Source: Gordionus sp. m RMFG-2023 (Eukaryota > Nematomorpha > Gordioida > Chordodea > Parachordodidae). From it: a stretch of 64,000 nt of DNA. Location of the stretch: contig NC_088775.1 of assembly GCF_954871325.1 (NCBI RefSeq), positions 81,631,561-81,695,560 on the forward strand, in the 5' to 3' direction. Below the pieces are notes generated by a model. It ran no database searches and was not told the DNA's origin. It saw only the letters and a program-made list of their open reading frames with translations. A program made the position numbers and the translations under genes. Positions 10,331 to 23,600 of the stretch are shown here, in pieces; within the stretch, counting starts at the first letter, position 1, and each line of letters starts with the position of its first letter.

Positions 10331-12290
10331 GAGTAGAGTAGGTAATTAAAAAATAAATAATGTATCGCCATAATATAAATGAGCGTATTATCTGTAGCTT
10401 ATTTATTGTGCAGGAACAATGATAAATAAAAATAATAGATATATTTACTATTATTCAAATGGTAAATATATAGCGAATAAAGACGAATATAGTTTAGGGG
10501 AACCAATTCTCATATATTTTTATAAGGTAGGGTATTTAAATTAAATAATAAATAGAGCATACCACATATCGTCCTTTTCTGATTTGTGCAAAATAAAATA
10601 GAGGGGATTGTGCAGAGATACCAATTTCTTTCGATCCGACTTAAATAATAACAATAGTAAACCATGAATTTTAATAATCAACATGAATAAAATATTATTC
10701 GGAGAGCAATTGACAAACTTCAAAAATAAAGGGATCCTTGGAATAGATATAGAATAATATTTAAATAATAAAAATATCTACTATGTTTTGTTTTTTTGTA
10801 AAAGAGTAAAATTCTATTTAAATAATAAAAATAGAAAATAGTTATTGTTAAAGATGTTTTGAATGTTAAAACTTTTTGTATTTTTTCTTTCTTTTTCTTT
10901 TTGTAAAATAATTTAAATGACCTTTGACAAATAAGTCTCGGACGACCTTTTCGTATTCATTCTTTCTTTTTCGTTTTTTGAAATAGATTTATATGACCTT
11001 ATTATACTTTTCTTTTTTTGATATGTAAAAACTTATTTTTTAACTAACTTAATTTGTATACAATATTATTGTATATATACAGTGTAAAAAGATATAATTT
11101 TTCAGTTAATAAAATAAAATAAGTTTCTTCCTATAAATTATTAGTTATAGTCTTTTTTATTGAGTTATACAAAATAGCAGTAATAAAAAGGAGTATTATT
11201 AAAAAAAATAGGATTCTTAAGAATAGATATATTATTTTAATTAATTAAAAAAAATATTGTGCTATATATCATTTTTTTGGAATAGTTATAAAATCCTATA
11301 AAATAGTATCTAAATTAATTGTACTATATATTTTTTTTGAGAGTTATATAAAATAATCAACAGGGTTAATAGAGCATCGTTCGGCCAGACAAAATGACAG
11401 GTTGTAAAAAAAGCCTTAATAATAGATATATAAATTTATTTAAATAAAAAATTATCATACTTTGTATTGTTCATTAGATACGATTAAAATAATAAAACAT
11501 GTCAATTTTTTAATGAATTTTGCAAAATATTCAACATGATTAGAATAGAATAATGTCCGGGGAAATCTATTGAAAAACTTCAAAAGAGAAATAGATATTA
11601 AATCATAATTAAATAATAATTAATTAATTAAACTAGTAGAAAGCCCGTCAAAATGGACGGGGAATAAGATTTTTATTCATTTTTTTACGATAGATGATTA
11701 GGAAGCATCCAAAATCTTATAATTATAAAAATGTTTATCAAGCCCAGCTCAACTCTTAATAATTTTAAAAGATATTCCCAAGTCAGGTGCAAGCTAATAT
11801 TAATTTTGAGGTTCCAAGCCCAGTCGTATCCAATATAATTTTGAAAAGGGGGAATATTGTTCCGGAAAACTAACTGGAAACATTAAAAAGGTAGGATACC
11901 TATAAATAGAATCTTATTTAAATAATTAATTGTCGTAATATGTATCTTCATTTTGAAATAGATATAAAATTTTATATAAATAATAAAATCATAAAACCAA
12001 TCGTTATTTTATATTGAGTCATATAAAATAATTATTAGAAATGCAAGAGAATAATGCTAGAAACGTCAAAATGGTTAACTTTAAAAAGGGGTAGGATCTT
12101 TTAATAAAATTATTTTACTGTATTATTTCGATCCTTAAATAATAAAAATAGTGACCATATATAATTTATTAGTGAATTTTACAAAATAATCAGCATGAAT
12201 AAAAAGGAATATTGTTCCCGGAAAATAATTGGTAAACTTTAAAAAAGATAGAATCTTTGTGAATAGATAGGCTACCAATATGTATAGAAA
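10330..12290. repeat. Degenerate minisatellite of about 200-250 bp units
   Basis: A recurring order of motifs can be read many times: AAACTTTAAAAA.GGTAGGATC, then GGAATAGATATAAAAT, then TTTAAATAATAAAAATA, then GAATTTTACAAAATAATCA, then GAATATTGTTCCCGGAAAA. Good examples begin near 10,710, 11,580, 11,880, 12,070 and 12,230. The same unit in reverse complement appears at 3130-3560 in the first Helitron copy, so the array probably belongs to that family. The number of units is uncertain because they are very diverged. No gene is seen. Confidence 0.55.
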
Positions 12291-13350
12291 GGTAAAGATG
12301 TTTATTAACGCGTCATTATTCTCTTAGTTTTTCTATGATAGATTAATCATGATTTTGAGCTTATGAGGAATTAAGGCAGGGTTAGCCTAGAAAATTAAAT
12401 AAAATAATAAACTAAACTTGCAAAGGATTTAATATCAGGTGCAGTTCCTTATTAAATGAAGGTCCATTATTATATATATTAGCAAAGGATCTCCTGACCA
12501 GGCCTTCGGCAGAGGTGGGAGAGTGTAGTCAGGGAAAAATTGGTATTGAATCATCTCTAGAGGGGACATTATTAAATGCATATCACTAGTAGTTGGGAGG
12601 CTACATCAAAAAAATATTTTATCTAGTTGAGGACTTATCATGGCTATCATGATCTACTGAAAGTTTATTTTATATTTGTTCATTATTTATTAATGACAGA
12701 TATATTATTATAAAGAGGAAATAAGATGGGCTAATTATCTAAAATAAATATTTATTTTTTATAAAATAATGCACTAAATCGGAAAAGAAGTCAGAATTAG
12801 GTTCAACACTCTAGCAATATAGGGAATATTATCAAATGTTTGTAAAGCTAAAATAGATGTAATATAAAATGAATGCAAGAAAGTATAAGAAAAATATATT
12901 TAAAAATATTTTGTACGCATAAACATTTATGCATTTTTATATGACTAACTTTGTTTTATATGGATGGTAGATTTTGTTGTTTTGTGATCTCAGGAATGTT
13001 TATTTTGTTGATTACATTTGTAAAATCATCAAGAGTGGTGAAGATTAGGGTCTGTTTTCTAAAATAAAAACAAAAGAAAAAATTAAAAATTTATAATGCA
13101 TTGAATCTGCAAAATAGTCAATATTAAGTTCAACTCGCTAGAAATAGTGGGAATATCATCAGTAGCTAAAATAGATGTAATCAAAAATGTAAAAAAGTAT
13201 AAGAAGACCATTTATGATATATATATATATATATATATATATAATAAATATATATAGATGTCTAACTTTATTTTGATTGATTTACCTGCCATCTTTTTTT
13301 TTATTAAGGACAGAAAAATCAGCATCTATATAATCATTAATGGAGGCTAA
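12290..13350 (-). mobile_element. Decayed Helitron, copy 2
   Basis: Reverse-complement counterpart of the element at 2644-4740. The 309-bp-spaced AGCTAAAATAGATGTAAT motifs (12,848 and 13,157) match the 330-bp repeats of copy 1. The stretch around 12,490-12,740 matches the region about 3630-3800, including the AAGTCCTC/AAGCCACC block and the short TAGTGATATGCATTTAATA-type block. Even the AATAATGACG segment near 12,310 has a partner near 3970. No Rep frame survives here. Its close structural match to copy 1 suggests both decayed from the same family. Confidence 0.55.
13213..13256. repeat. AT dinucleotide microsatellite
   Basis: An uninterrupted run of alternating AT repeats with a short imperfect extension, lying inside the second Helitron copy. 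Confidence 0.85.
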
Positions 13351-13865
13351 TTTTCTAGTACCGGTTCTTAGTAGTACAAGATCTTATTTATTTTTATAAA
13401 TAACCCCTTTTTTTATCTCACATAATGACCTTTTCTTTATTTTTGAATAATAATATTTTCCCTTAATTTTGAATAATAATTATATTTTTTCATTATTCTA
13501 CCAAAAAAAAATAATGATTTTAATTTTCTATTTTCGAATACATGCAAAAAAAATAATAAATAAATTATTAATGACATTAAGGAAAAACAATAATAAATAT
13601 TTATTTATATAAAAAAAATAAAGATCATAATCGATCTTATTTAAAACAGAATAAAATTGATATTAATTTGCAAAAATAAATGAGACGGTCATCACAGCTA
13701 AGATAGAGCCTGTTATCTAAAATAAAAACAAGTGAAAAATTTAAAACACCATTAGATGTGTCTTTCTAATTGATATCTAAAATGCATATATATAATTTAC
13801 TTCAAATCTGCACACTATAATTTAATTAAAATTTCACCTGACCCATTAATGCTAATTTAACTTGA
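13351..13865. other. Gene-free AT-rich spacer
   Basis: Simple AT-rich DNA between the Helitron copy and the gag fossil. Nothing else is recognised. Confidence 0.4.
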
Positions 13866-15047
13866 TTAATATTTTTCTTCAAATCTGCATATTGTAATAA
13901 AAATTCCCATTAGCATTGAATTTACTGTGATGTCCTCATCATCGATTTCTTCGATGCTCATAGTATAGTTGGTGTTTGATTGACAATCACGATCTTTATA
14001 ATCATAAGATCTGTTGATATAATTAATGTTTGGGCCTCGACAAATATTTCGGAAAACCATTATTAGGATATGGACTATGTCTAAGCTGACCGCGACGTGG
14101 ACAGTTGGTTCGGTTATCGCCTCTATAGCAATCATCACATTGATCAAGGCTTTGACGATGGTCACAACGATAGTCGCGGAGGTTGTCATGGAAGTACCCG
14201 GATTGTTGTATCGATCGTCGTAGCGATTATCGAAAGGGTTGCGATTATCCTGTCGCTTATCATAGCGTTGATCGTAGCGATTGTCGCAGTAGTTGTCGTA
14301 GCGTATCTCGTAACGTTCATCGAATCGTTTGTCGCGGCAGCTGTCGTAACGTACATCGTAACGTTCATCGAAATGTTGTCCGTGGCGGTTGTCATATATG
14401 AGCTGGGGTTGCTTAATGAAAGCATCATATTTTACGAGAGATTTACCATGTGCATTAGCTGAATGAGTTTTATGGTTACATGGCTATTTTTGGCTCTGCC
14501 CATGTGATTAATCTCTAATGGCTTTTACTTTCATCACTCTATGATGTCACTTGGCTCTCTGATGTCTTCTTATAGACCTAGATTGTAAATATCTTATATC
14601 GTCATAGAGATCCTGACCGCTCTCCTGACATCTTTGGAAATCGAAGCAACTCTCACCTTCTCGATATTGCGCAGAATGCCATCAAATTTGCATTTTTTGT
14701 CGAGTCTAGCTACGCGTGTAACATATGCTGAAAAGTCTCCTCCTTGCCTTGGGTGGCAATATAAAATATGGAGAGTTTGGCATTCTCGGTCTTCGAGGGA
14801 TGTTGAAGCTTGAATTTGCCGAGAAGAGCTATTGGGTCCTCTAGGTCTGCCTCCCTACAGATTGCTCCAATGTTGTTAAATTCGTCATCCGGAGTCTTCG
14901 AAGAAATAACTCGGCCTTCTCCCCGTTGGAGATCTTGCTCGTGTCGAAAAATTTTTGCAATTTTCTTATATAAGCGCTGATGTCGCCTAAATTTAGGGAA
15001 ATCCAGCTGGACGAATTCGGCCATATAGGTGGGGTTGTTCGAGGCAT
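13866..15047 (-). mobile_element. Ty3/gypsy-type gag fossil with Arg/Asp/Tyr-rich repeats
   Basis: The right part (14,700-15,047) encodes a gag-like segment: MAEFVQLDFPKFRRH, then KTPDDEFNNIG, then FKLQHPSKTENAKLS, with an alpha-helical, charged composition. The left part (about 14,180-14,400) is a minisatellite-like coding stretch of FDERYDVRYD-type units, about 15 codons each. It is followed by a Cys/His-containing acidic segment that could be a degraded nucleocapsid. The element is broken in several places, and neither LTRs nor pol were found beside it. It is fairly old judging by decay. Assignment to LTR-element gag rests on composition and order, so it is less sure than the pol fragment at 5024. 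Confidence 0.5.
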
Positions 15048-15410
15048 CCTTCGATAAAGAATTATATTCAGATAAAAGGGTTATAGAGAATGCATATAAA
15101 GTACGAAATCAATATCAAATTTTGAAATAGCTCACATAGCTTGGTCTCTATGAAGAATTAGTGAGAATAAGTTGTGTATATAGATGTCTTTATTGAATTC
15201 ATCATAATCATGTTTCGCATCACTATTTGATATATATAATAATTACGTTTTATATTTAGCATCACATTTTAATATGTATACAATAATCCCCGTAAGTTAA
15301 AATATGAATTACATCTTTTTTCTTTCTCCAATTCATCCTCCTTTATAATAAAAAAACAATCACTATCATTTTAAGTTGGTGTTAATAAAACAAAACTATT
15401 AAGTTAATGC
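15048..15410. other. Gene-free spacer
   Basis: Ordinary AT-rich DNA between the gag fossil and the hAT relic. No features were recognised. Confidence 0.4.
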
Positions 15411-16680
15411 AGTGATGTTAACCCGAACCCTCCTGAACCTCGTATTTTGGCTGAACCCGAACTCGGACTAGGACCCTTTTTAAAAGTGGAGGGTCCAAGG
15501 GTTCTAGGTGTCATAAAAATTTTTAAAAATAAAAATATTTTTTAAAATTTTATTAACTTTTTTGTGGAATCATTTATTTTAACTTCGCGTTTTTATTCCA
15601 TATTACTTCCATCTATCTTCCTGGACTTACATTTTATTTAGAGATTGATATCATAAATTATTTTCCAGTGTAATAATATTTTATTATGTAAATTTATTAT
15701 GCTGTGTTATAGAAATACGTTGATTATTTTGAAAGTGAATTATTTTGTAGTACAATTAATAATATTTTAATTTAAATGATTATTCACTCACAACACGTTG
15801 GTCCTCAATTTGTATTATGCTAGAACGATTTTTAAGTTTGAAAGATTTCTGTAATGATTTTATTATAGGAGCATGTGAAGTCATTTTGTCAGAAGATGAT
15901 TGGTGCCAAATAAAGGACCTTACTTGTGTATTAGTTCCTTTAAAAATAACAATATTAAGATTACAATCAGAACAATTATGTTTATTTGATTTTAAGGCAT
16001 ATGGATTAGATGCCAATTAGATTTAGAAAAATTTACAGTCCTTTTTATACGAAATATTAGAAAACATGAAAATTCGAGAGCAACAATATTTCCAAAATAG
16101 TGTTGTATACGCTTATATATTTAGACCCACGATATCAAGTTTCATTGAGTATTGAGCAAAAACAAATGGCTAAAGACCATCTTAAGGATTTATGGCATAA
16201 GCAAAACTCTATTATTTGCAATATATTGGAGGCTACGACGATACCTATTGGTTGTAGTGATAATAATAATAATGATAGCAATATTGATGATCTTGCAATT
16301 TTACTTTTAGATAGAGAAAAAAAAATCAAATTATCATCAGTTAAAAAGGAGGATCAAAAAATGCCTATTGCATCTTTAGTAGTAAAGTTCTCAGAAGTAA
16401 GGGTAGAACGTGAGTTTTCATTATATATATTGTATACTTTCGTGGAAATCTGAAGGATATATTTTAGAAGATATTATGATTGTGCGAGAATAAATCATTT
16501 AAAATATAAATTATTTCATTTTTAAATTTTTCATCTGTAAATTATGAATATGTATATATTGAAGTATAATAATAAATGAATTTAAAAAAAATATTTATTT
16601 TATGTTCCTGAATCCGGACCCGAACCCTGGAACCGGGTCCTTTCAAATTTTATTCCTGTACCCGATATTATTATTTATTT
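15411..16680 (+). mobile_element. hAT transposase relic with CCCGAACCC-rich ends
   Basis: Two frames carry the C-terminal half of a hAT transposase. At 15,817-16,020 is MLERFLSLKDFCNDF, then SEDDWCQIKDLTCVLVPLK, then LQSEQL (the W-x-I-x-x-L-x-x-VL-x-P block). At 16,100-16,453 is LIYLDPRYQVSLSIEQKQMA, the conserved LDPRY motif, followed by EVRVEREFS before the expected dimerisation region. Stops and a frame change separate the pieces, so it is inactive. The ends (15,414-15,490 and 16,605-16,670) are rich in AACCCGAACCC/GGGTTCGGG motifs in opposite orientation, which suggests subterminal repeats. A CAGTGATGTTAACCC start at 15,410 fits a hAT terminus, but the matching right end is not clear. Confidence 0.75.
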
Positions 16681-16689
16681 TTGTTTTTA

Positions 16690-17662
16690 TTGAAAACATG
16701 ATACATCAACAACCTCCATTCAGCAAAAATAATAAATAAAATTTTAGGAATGCGTATCATAATCTATTAAAAAAAATTAAAAAAAATAAACATTAATAAA
16801 TTAGAATCTCTTTTCCCGATTATTTCGCCATTATTCTGTAAATAATATTTATTTTAACATTACTCTAACCTCTAACTTATGCTTCTTAGACTACCTATAA
16901 AAATTGGAGGTAAATGACTCCGACTCTCTATCCCTCTCATGTAGACGCCAGTGGGACAGTACTCAAAATAACTTGGAATAGATGATGCCAGGTGATGGGT
17001 CAGCAAAAATTTAGTTACTAATAGAGGGCATAAAAAGGGGTATAAATACACTTTTAAAAAATATCTAAAGTTGTGCTAATAGCTCTTCAAAAATGTAAAA
17101 CATTTTTAAAAATTGATTTGGACCGGATAAAATTTTTTTTGCATTATTTATAAAAAAAACCTATTTGAGTATTGAAATTGCAAATTTTCTTAATTACGTG
17201 GGGAAAAGTAAATTTTTAAAAATAATATAAATCATGTCAAATTTTTTACCGCCCGTGGAAAATTTTTTAGACCGAATACGATAAAAGATTCTGGGCAGTA
17301 GATGAATATTGAAAAAACACTTTTGAGATTTTAAAATAAATAGTGCAAATTTTATTTAAACATCTTTTAAATATAGCAAGTTATTTTTGGACTGGATGAA
17401 AAAATCTAAATATTCGCTCACATTATATATCAATAATCCTCCAACCAACAAATCCATTAATTTAATATAATAATTCCCCTTCATACGAATTAAATAATTT
17501 AATTTATGTTGTATAATTTAATTTACAATGTTATATAGCAAAAACATATAAAACTAATTAAACAATAAATATCCAAAAATTTAAAAAACTACAAAATATT
17601 TGATCAATTTATTTATATAAATAACATAAATTTTATTATTTTTCCATTATGATATTTTTTAT
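16690..17662. other. Downstream flank of the ECHDC3-like gene
   Basis: No coding region is seen. The last few hundred bases would contain the 3' UTR of the minus-strand gene that ends at 17,663. Confidence 0.45.
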
Positions 17663-20600
17663 TTATTTATTCATTTTAGCTTTAACCCATATAGGAGTTC
17701 TTTTTTCTAAAAATGCTTTGATTCCTTCTTGGGCATCATCCAATTTTATATTTTCCAACATTGCATCGATGGCTACTTGATAAGCTTTTTCCCTGATAAA
17801 AAATATAAACAAATATACTTATATAAATATTTAATCGAAAAAGCGTTATATCTATCTGTAGAACTTTTTTCCACTCTTAGCTATTTATTTTGATGGGACG
17901 AAATGATGTAAATTGTAATGTACTTGGTTAAAAATAATATATTTAAAAAAAATGTAAATTCATAACAAAATTAAAATAATATCACTTATAATTTACAATA
18001 TTTTTATTACAGGCGTTGCCAGGGGGGGGGGGTAAGGAGAAGTCTCCCCTTCAAAAATTTGCCTGTTCCCACAAATATCATTTTAAGTTAATAACCAGTA
18101 AGAATTTGAAAAAAAAAATGATAACTTTTTAAAATAACGATTATAATTCAAAATTTTTAGAAATAAAGTATATTTTTATTCTTTATTTATGGGGAAAGCA
18201 TACTAGAGTGCTTCTATCCCTTACCAAAATCCTAGCTACGCCTATGATACTTAATATATGTCTGATAATATCTATAGCCGATCTCTTTTCTGCATAATAC
18301 ATGATAAATATTATATTTAGAATAATGTTAGCCTAATAAAATTGCATAATTATTTTTTGCATATTATTACATTAAGAATATATTATATTTAAAAAAAATG
18401 TTTACTTGTCCAGATTGATTTGTTGGTATAAACACTGTTTACCCAAAGATAGAACCTCTTTGCTATTTTTTGCTATTTTATTGGCTAACTCTACAGTGCC
18501 ATCTTCTAACAAATGTTCAGGAAAGACTTGAGAAACCAATCCGAATTGATAAGCTTCTGCAAAAAATTTTGTCTATATGAAGTGTACAAAAGTTTTTCTA
18601 TTTTATGATTGAGAAATGTTTTAGGATTGTTTTAAACGACGTGTTCTGTTCATTTATTTTAAGCAGCGTTTAAAACTCTCTAGAAAAGGGTTAAGTTAAA
18701 ATATGGGTAAAAAATTATCAAAGTGGGTTAAACATTCTGTTAAAGTTAATATGGAGCATCTTTTATAACAATGACTGGGGGCTAACATAATGACTATTGA
18801 TTGGGATAGATGTATTATATTTTTCGGTACCTGAAAGTGTATAAAAGTTGCTATTGGTTAAAGTTCTTATCCTGAATTTACAGTTTGCGTGAACTTGTGG
18901 CGAAGAATATAAAATATGTATGAATTCATAGCCAAGTGTACAAAACGTGCTGTATTTTTATATACTACGCCATATAAAATATGCACGAATACATATAAGT
19001 GAACAAAATATGCTGTATATTTATATACTTAACTACGAATTCGCGGTCTGTGAATGAGGTGTTACCAAAAAGGCAACATCATGTAATAACTTAAAACAGC
19101 GTAGTTCTGGGAAAAACTATTAAGGTTTTAAAAATTTTTGGTAAAAGAACAAATAATTTATCAATTATCCTTAAAATTTTTTAATTAACAAAAATCCTAA
19201 AAATAATCACCCTATTTTATGGGGTTTTCTCCGTTGTATTAATTTTTAAGCTTATTTTTTCATTTTAATATGATTGGGAAATTAGGCTCGATGACTAATA
19301 TTTATATTTATAAAATAAATAATTGACTGAGAAAAAGAAACCTCTTCATCAAAATGTATAAAATTATAGTATTTCATGATTAGAACAAATTTAGCGTTAA
19401 AATCGCAAATAACGCATTTCAAATGGTATCGTGTAAATTCAAATCATCGCTTGGCGTTAGAAACCATTTTAAAAAACGCAACAAGTTTCCTATTTTCATT
19501 ACATTTTTATTCTTCATTTTGCAATATTATATAAAATGTTTATTTATTTTTATAAATGGAAAATTGATATGAAATAAAAGTGCAGACGATAATATGATTT
19601 ACAATTACCAATTCTTTTTAATTTTTACTTTGTAAAAAAAAAATTTGACTCGGCGATAGATATTAATAAAAAGGCAACATCAATTTAAACAAGGGACGCC
19701 TTATCTTTTTATTTATTAAAGTTTTCGGCAAAACGCAAGCGCTCAATTTGTGCACAATTCATATTTATTTTTAACACTAAATAAATTTCATTATTTATGC
19801 AAAATGTAATATTCAATTATATTATTGTAAATAACCTCTAAATTGATTATGCATTGTTAATTAACTATTCAACATTTCAGACTTTTTTATTTATAAAAAA
19901 AAAGATTATTATCCATATTATTATTTTTTGTGGTTTTACCATAAAAATATTTCTTTTGGTTTTACTAATATATTAAGAATTAATTTTTATGTTTTTTTTA
20001 TATCATGTTAAAATAACTATGTTAATAAATCATAATCTATATTAATTTAAATTTAAAGTGCCTTTGAGAATTTATATTGTTCAATTCATTTTCTCTAATT
20101 TGAAATTTTTTTAAAAAAATTAGACACAAACCTTGAGCAGTTATAGGATCGCCAGTGAATAACATCTTTGTAGCTATTTTGAGAGGTAAAGATGATTTAA
20201 TTATGGCTACTCCCGGTGTTGAACAGAATATACCTTTTATTGAGGATTATTAACATAATTTTTTGATATATGAACCTTGTTTGATGCCAGGAGTGGAAAA
20301 AAGAGCTTTTTCGGATGCTGTGATTATATCGCACGAACATGCTAATTGACAACCTGCAGCAGCTGCGTGGCCTTTTTTTTAAAAAAATAATTCAAATAAT
20401 TTGTAATTTTTAATTAGATATATTTCGAAAGTGATTTCGTTATTTGAATTTTTTAATATAAGTTTTTTTTAAAAAAAGAGGATACTACTGAAAATTTCGA
20501 ACGATTATCATTTCAAGCCCGAAAACTAGATTACTAACTCAAATAAATACAAATCTCTCGCCATTATTATTTTATTATCTCTCAAACCACACGTATACGA

Positions 20601-23600
20601 TTGTACACAAAACAAAACTTTTTGAAAATCAGCTTCTCAAATCTCACCAGATTCTGGTATACACTTGATAGAGAGACCTTCTCTTGGATGATTTACAAGG
20701 TACAAAACAAAACCATATCAATTAACATTTATTCATAGCCACCCCCAAACTTTGGCAGACCTTGTTTTAAATAATCATCTGTCTTTGCAGAATTTTTAGT
20801 CTAGATATCTTATAATTATAGGCTTGTTAAAACGAGTGTCGAATCAGCAGGCAGATCTTTTCCATGAAAACAGTATTACAATCTCAATACCAGATCCGTA
20901 TAAATCGAATATTCTTTTTTTAATGAGCTTATGTCTTCGTCAAATCGTGAAAATGTGATTTTGTTTTAATAAATATTAAAAAAACGCGAGAAATTAAAAA
21001 TTCCTGCGGAATCCAGATTTTTTTTAAAAAAAAACTTTTTTTTAGTAATCTTTATAATATATTTTTTTAAAATATTGATTTTTCATTATGTTTTAGCCAA
21101 AAAAAAATTCTTATGGATTGAATCCAGTATATTTGATCCTTTAAAGAAATTTTCTATTATATTCTAATATAAATTTTTTTTATTAATCTATTTATGTTGT
21201 TCCCTGAAAAAATAATTCTTCAAAATAATTTTTTTTTTCTCTCTTTAGCTTTCACCTTTTCTGGTGGTAAGCTCCTTCAACATCTCTCTCCACTTTATGT
21301 TATTAATACAATCTCTTTTATCTAATTTATACTTCTTTATATTGGCTCTAATTTTATGGCCCCATTGAAGTTTTGGCCTTCCTCTTTTACGTTTGCCCAT
21401 CACTTCCAAACTCTTAACTTTATTTCCTATGTAGTTCATAGGCCTTCTCATTGTGTGCCCATACCACCTAAGTCTGTGTACCATTAACTTAGTCTTGATG
21501 GGCACTACCTTTAAACTATTTAGTATTCTTGTACTGCGCACTTTATCCTTTCTTGTTACCCCAGCAATCATCCTCAGCATTCTCATCTCCATGGTTTGTA
21601 GACTTCTCTCGTCTGATTCTTTGGTTGGCCATGTTTCCGAACTATATAGAATAGTTGGTTGTATTATGGAACTGTAAATTTTTCCCTTTAATTTGTGTGG
21701 GATTCTTTTATCAAATAGCACTCCAGATAAAGATCTCCACTTTAGCCACCCTTGATTAATCTTACTCTTTATCTCTTTTTCTATTGTGCCGTTTGTTTGT
21801 ATAGTGGAGCCCAAATATTTGCAGCTTTCAATTGCCGATATCTGCCATTCATTTGTATCAATACTCTCTATTTCATCTCCTCCTATCACCATATACTCCG
21901 TCTTTTCTCTATTTACTTTTAATCCGTGCATTTCTAGGATATTTAACCAACACACTAGTCTTTCTTTCATTTCATCCTTAAATTCGGCAAGTATCACAAT
22001 ATCATCTGCAAATATCATATTCCACGGGACTGTTTGAGGTATAGACTGTGCTAATACATCTATTACTGTAATAAAGAGAAGTGGACTGAGAGCCGACCCT
22101 TGATGAACTCCTTCGGCTATTGTGAAGCCTGCTGAAATACCTGTTGTGCAACGGACCATTGTTGTATGGCCCATATACATATCCTGTATTATTCTTATAT
22201 ATTTTTCGGGAACATTTTTGTGGCGTAGCGCCCACCAGATAAGTTTTCTTGGGATTCTATCAAAGGCCTTTTCTAAATCGAGAAAGACCATGTGTAGCTT
22301 TTTGTTCTTTTCCCTGTATTTTTCACTCATTTGCTTAATTGCATGGATAGCATCGGTTGTTGATCTTCCAGGCATAAAGCCAAACTGAGTCTCTCCTATT
22401 TCGATTATATCTCTTAATCTTTTTTCTATTATTTTTTCGTAAAGTTTTAGACAGTGTGACATTAGTTTTATGCCCCTGTAATTTTGACAATTATGTGGAT
22501 CCCCTTTATTTTTGAAGATAGGAACTAGATAGCTCTGCCTCCATTTTTAGGGAACCTCTTCATTTCCAAGTATCTTATTGTATAGATTTGTGAGGAGATG
22601 TATTCCATTATCTCCTAGTGCTTTAAGGCTTTCTATTGGAATATCGTCTGGATCCCTAGCTTTGTTGTTTTTCATATGCTTGAGGCATGTGATTATTTCT
22701 TGTTGATTTATAGGTTGTACAAGGTTTGACAAGGGGAGTGTTCGTCTAGATGCAGTATGTGCGGATTAAAGTTGAGAAGCTCCTGAAAATATTCTCTCCA
22801 TCTACTCATTATTTCTTTTTCCTTTATTATCAATTTCCCATCTTTATTTTTGATTACTTTCGGAACTCCGTTTATATCCCTAGAGTTCTTTTCTCGCTGT
22901 TTGGCTAATCTGTATATTTTATTTTGCCCTTCTTTGGTATGTAGATCTTCGTACATGTCATCGTATGCCATAGATTTGGCTCTAGCCACCGCCTTTGTAG
23001 CTAATCTCTTGGATTTTTTGTATCTTGTCTTGTCATCTGCGTTTTTGGATTACCATATTTTATAAAGGGCTTTTTTCTCCTGTATAGTGGTTCGTACCTC
23101 TTCATTCCACCACCATAGTTCTTTGTATGATTTGTTGCCCCCTCTTGTCAAGCCTAGTGTATGATTTGGCAGTGTCTATTAATCTGGATGAAAGGTCTGT
23201 CCACATTTTTTCACTGACTTGTGAGGAATCTATTGTTTCAATGTTTGCATTGATTGCAAAGGCATCTGTCATTGTTTTTAATTTGCCCCATTTGATGCAT
23301 GGTTCCAGTTTTATCTTGTTTTGAGTGGATTTATTTGAGATGTGTAAATCCATGACTAGTAGCTTGTGTTGTGCGGCGATATCTTCTCCTGGGATGACTT
23401 TGCAGCCTATTACATCTTTTAATCTTTTGCGAGAGATTAGTATGTAATCTATCTGTGTTTTCCTTGTACCACTTTCGTATGTTATTAAATGACTATCCTT
23501 AGGTGTTGGTTAAGGCAAGGTCGAAGGCTTGCGCAAATTTCAGTATATGCTCTCCTTCATCATTTCTTTCTCCATATCCATAACCACCATGATGCCTTTT

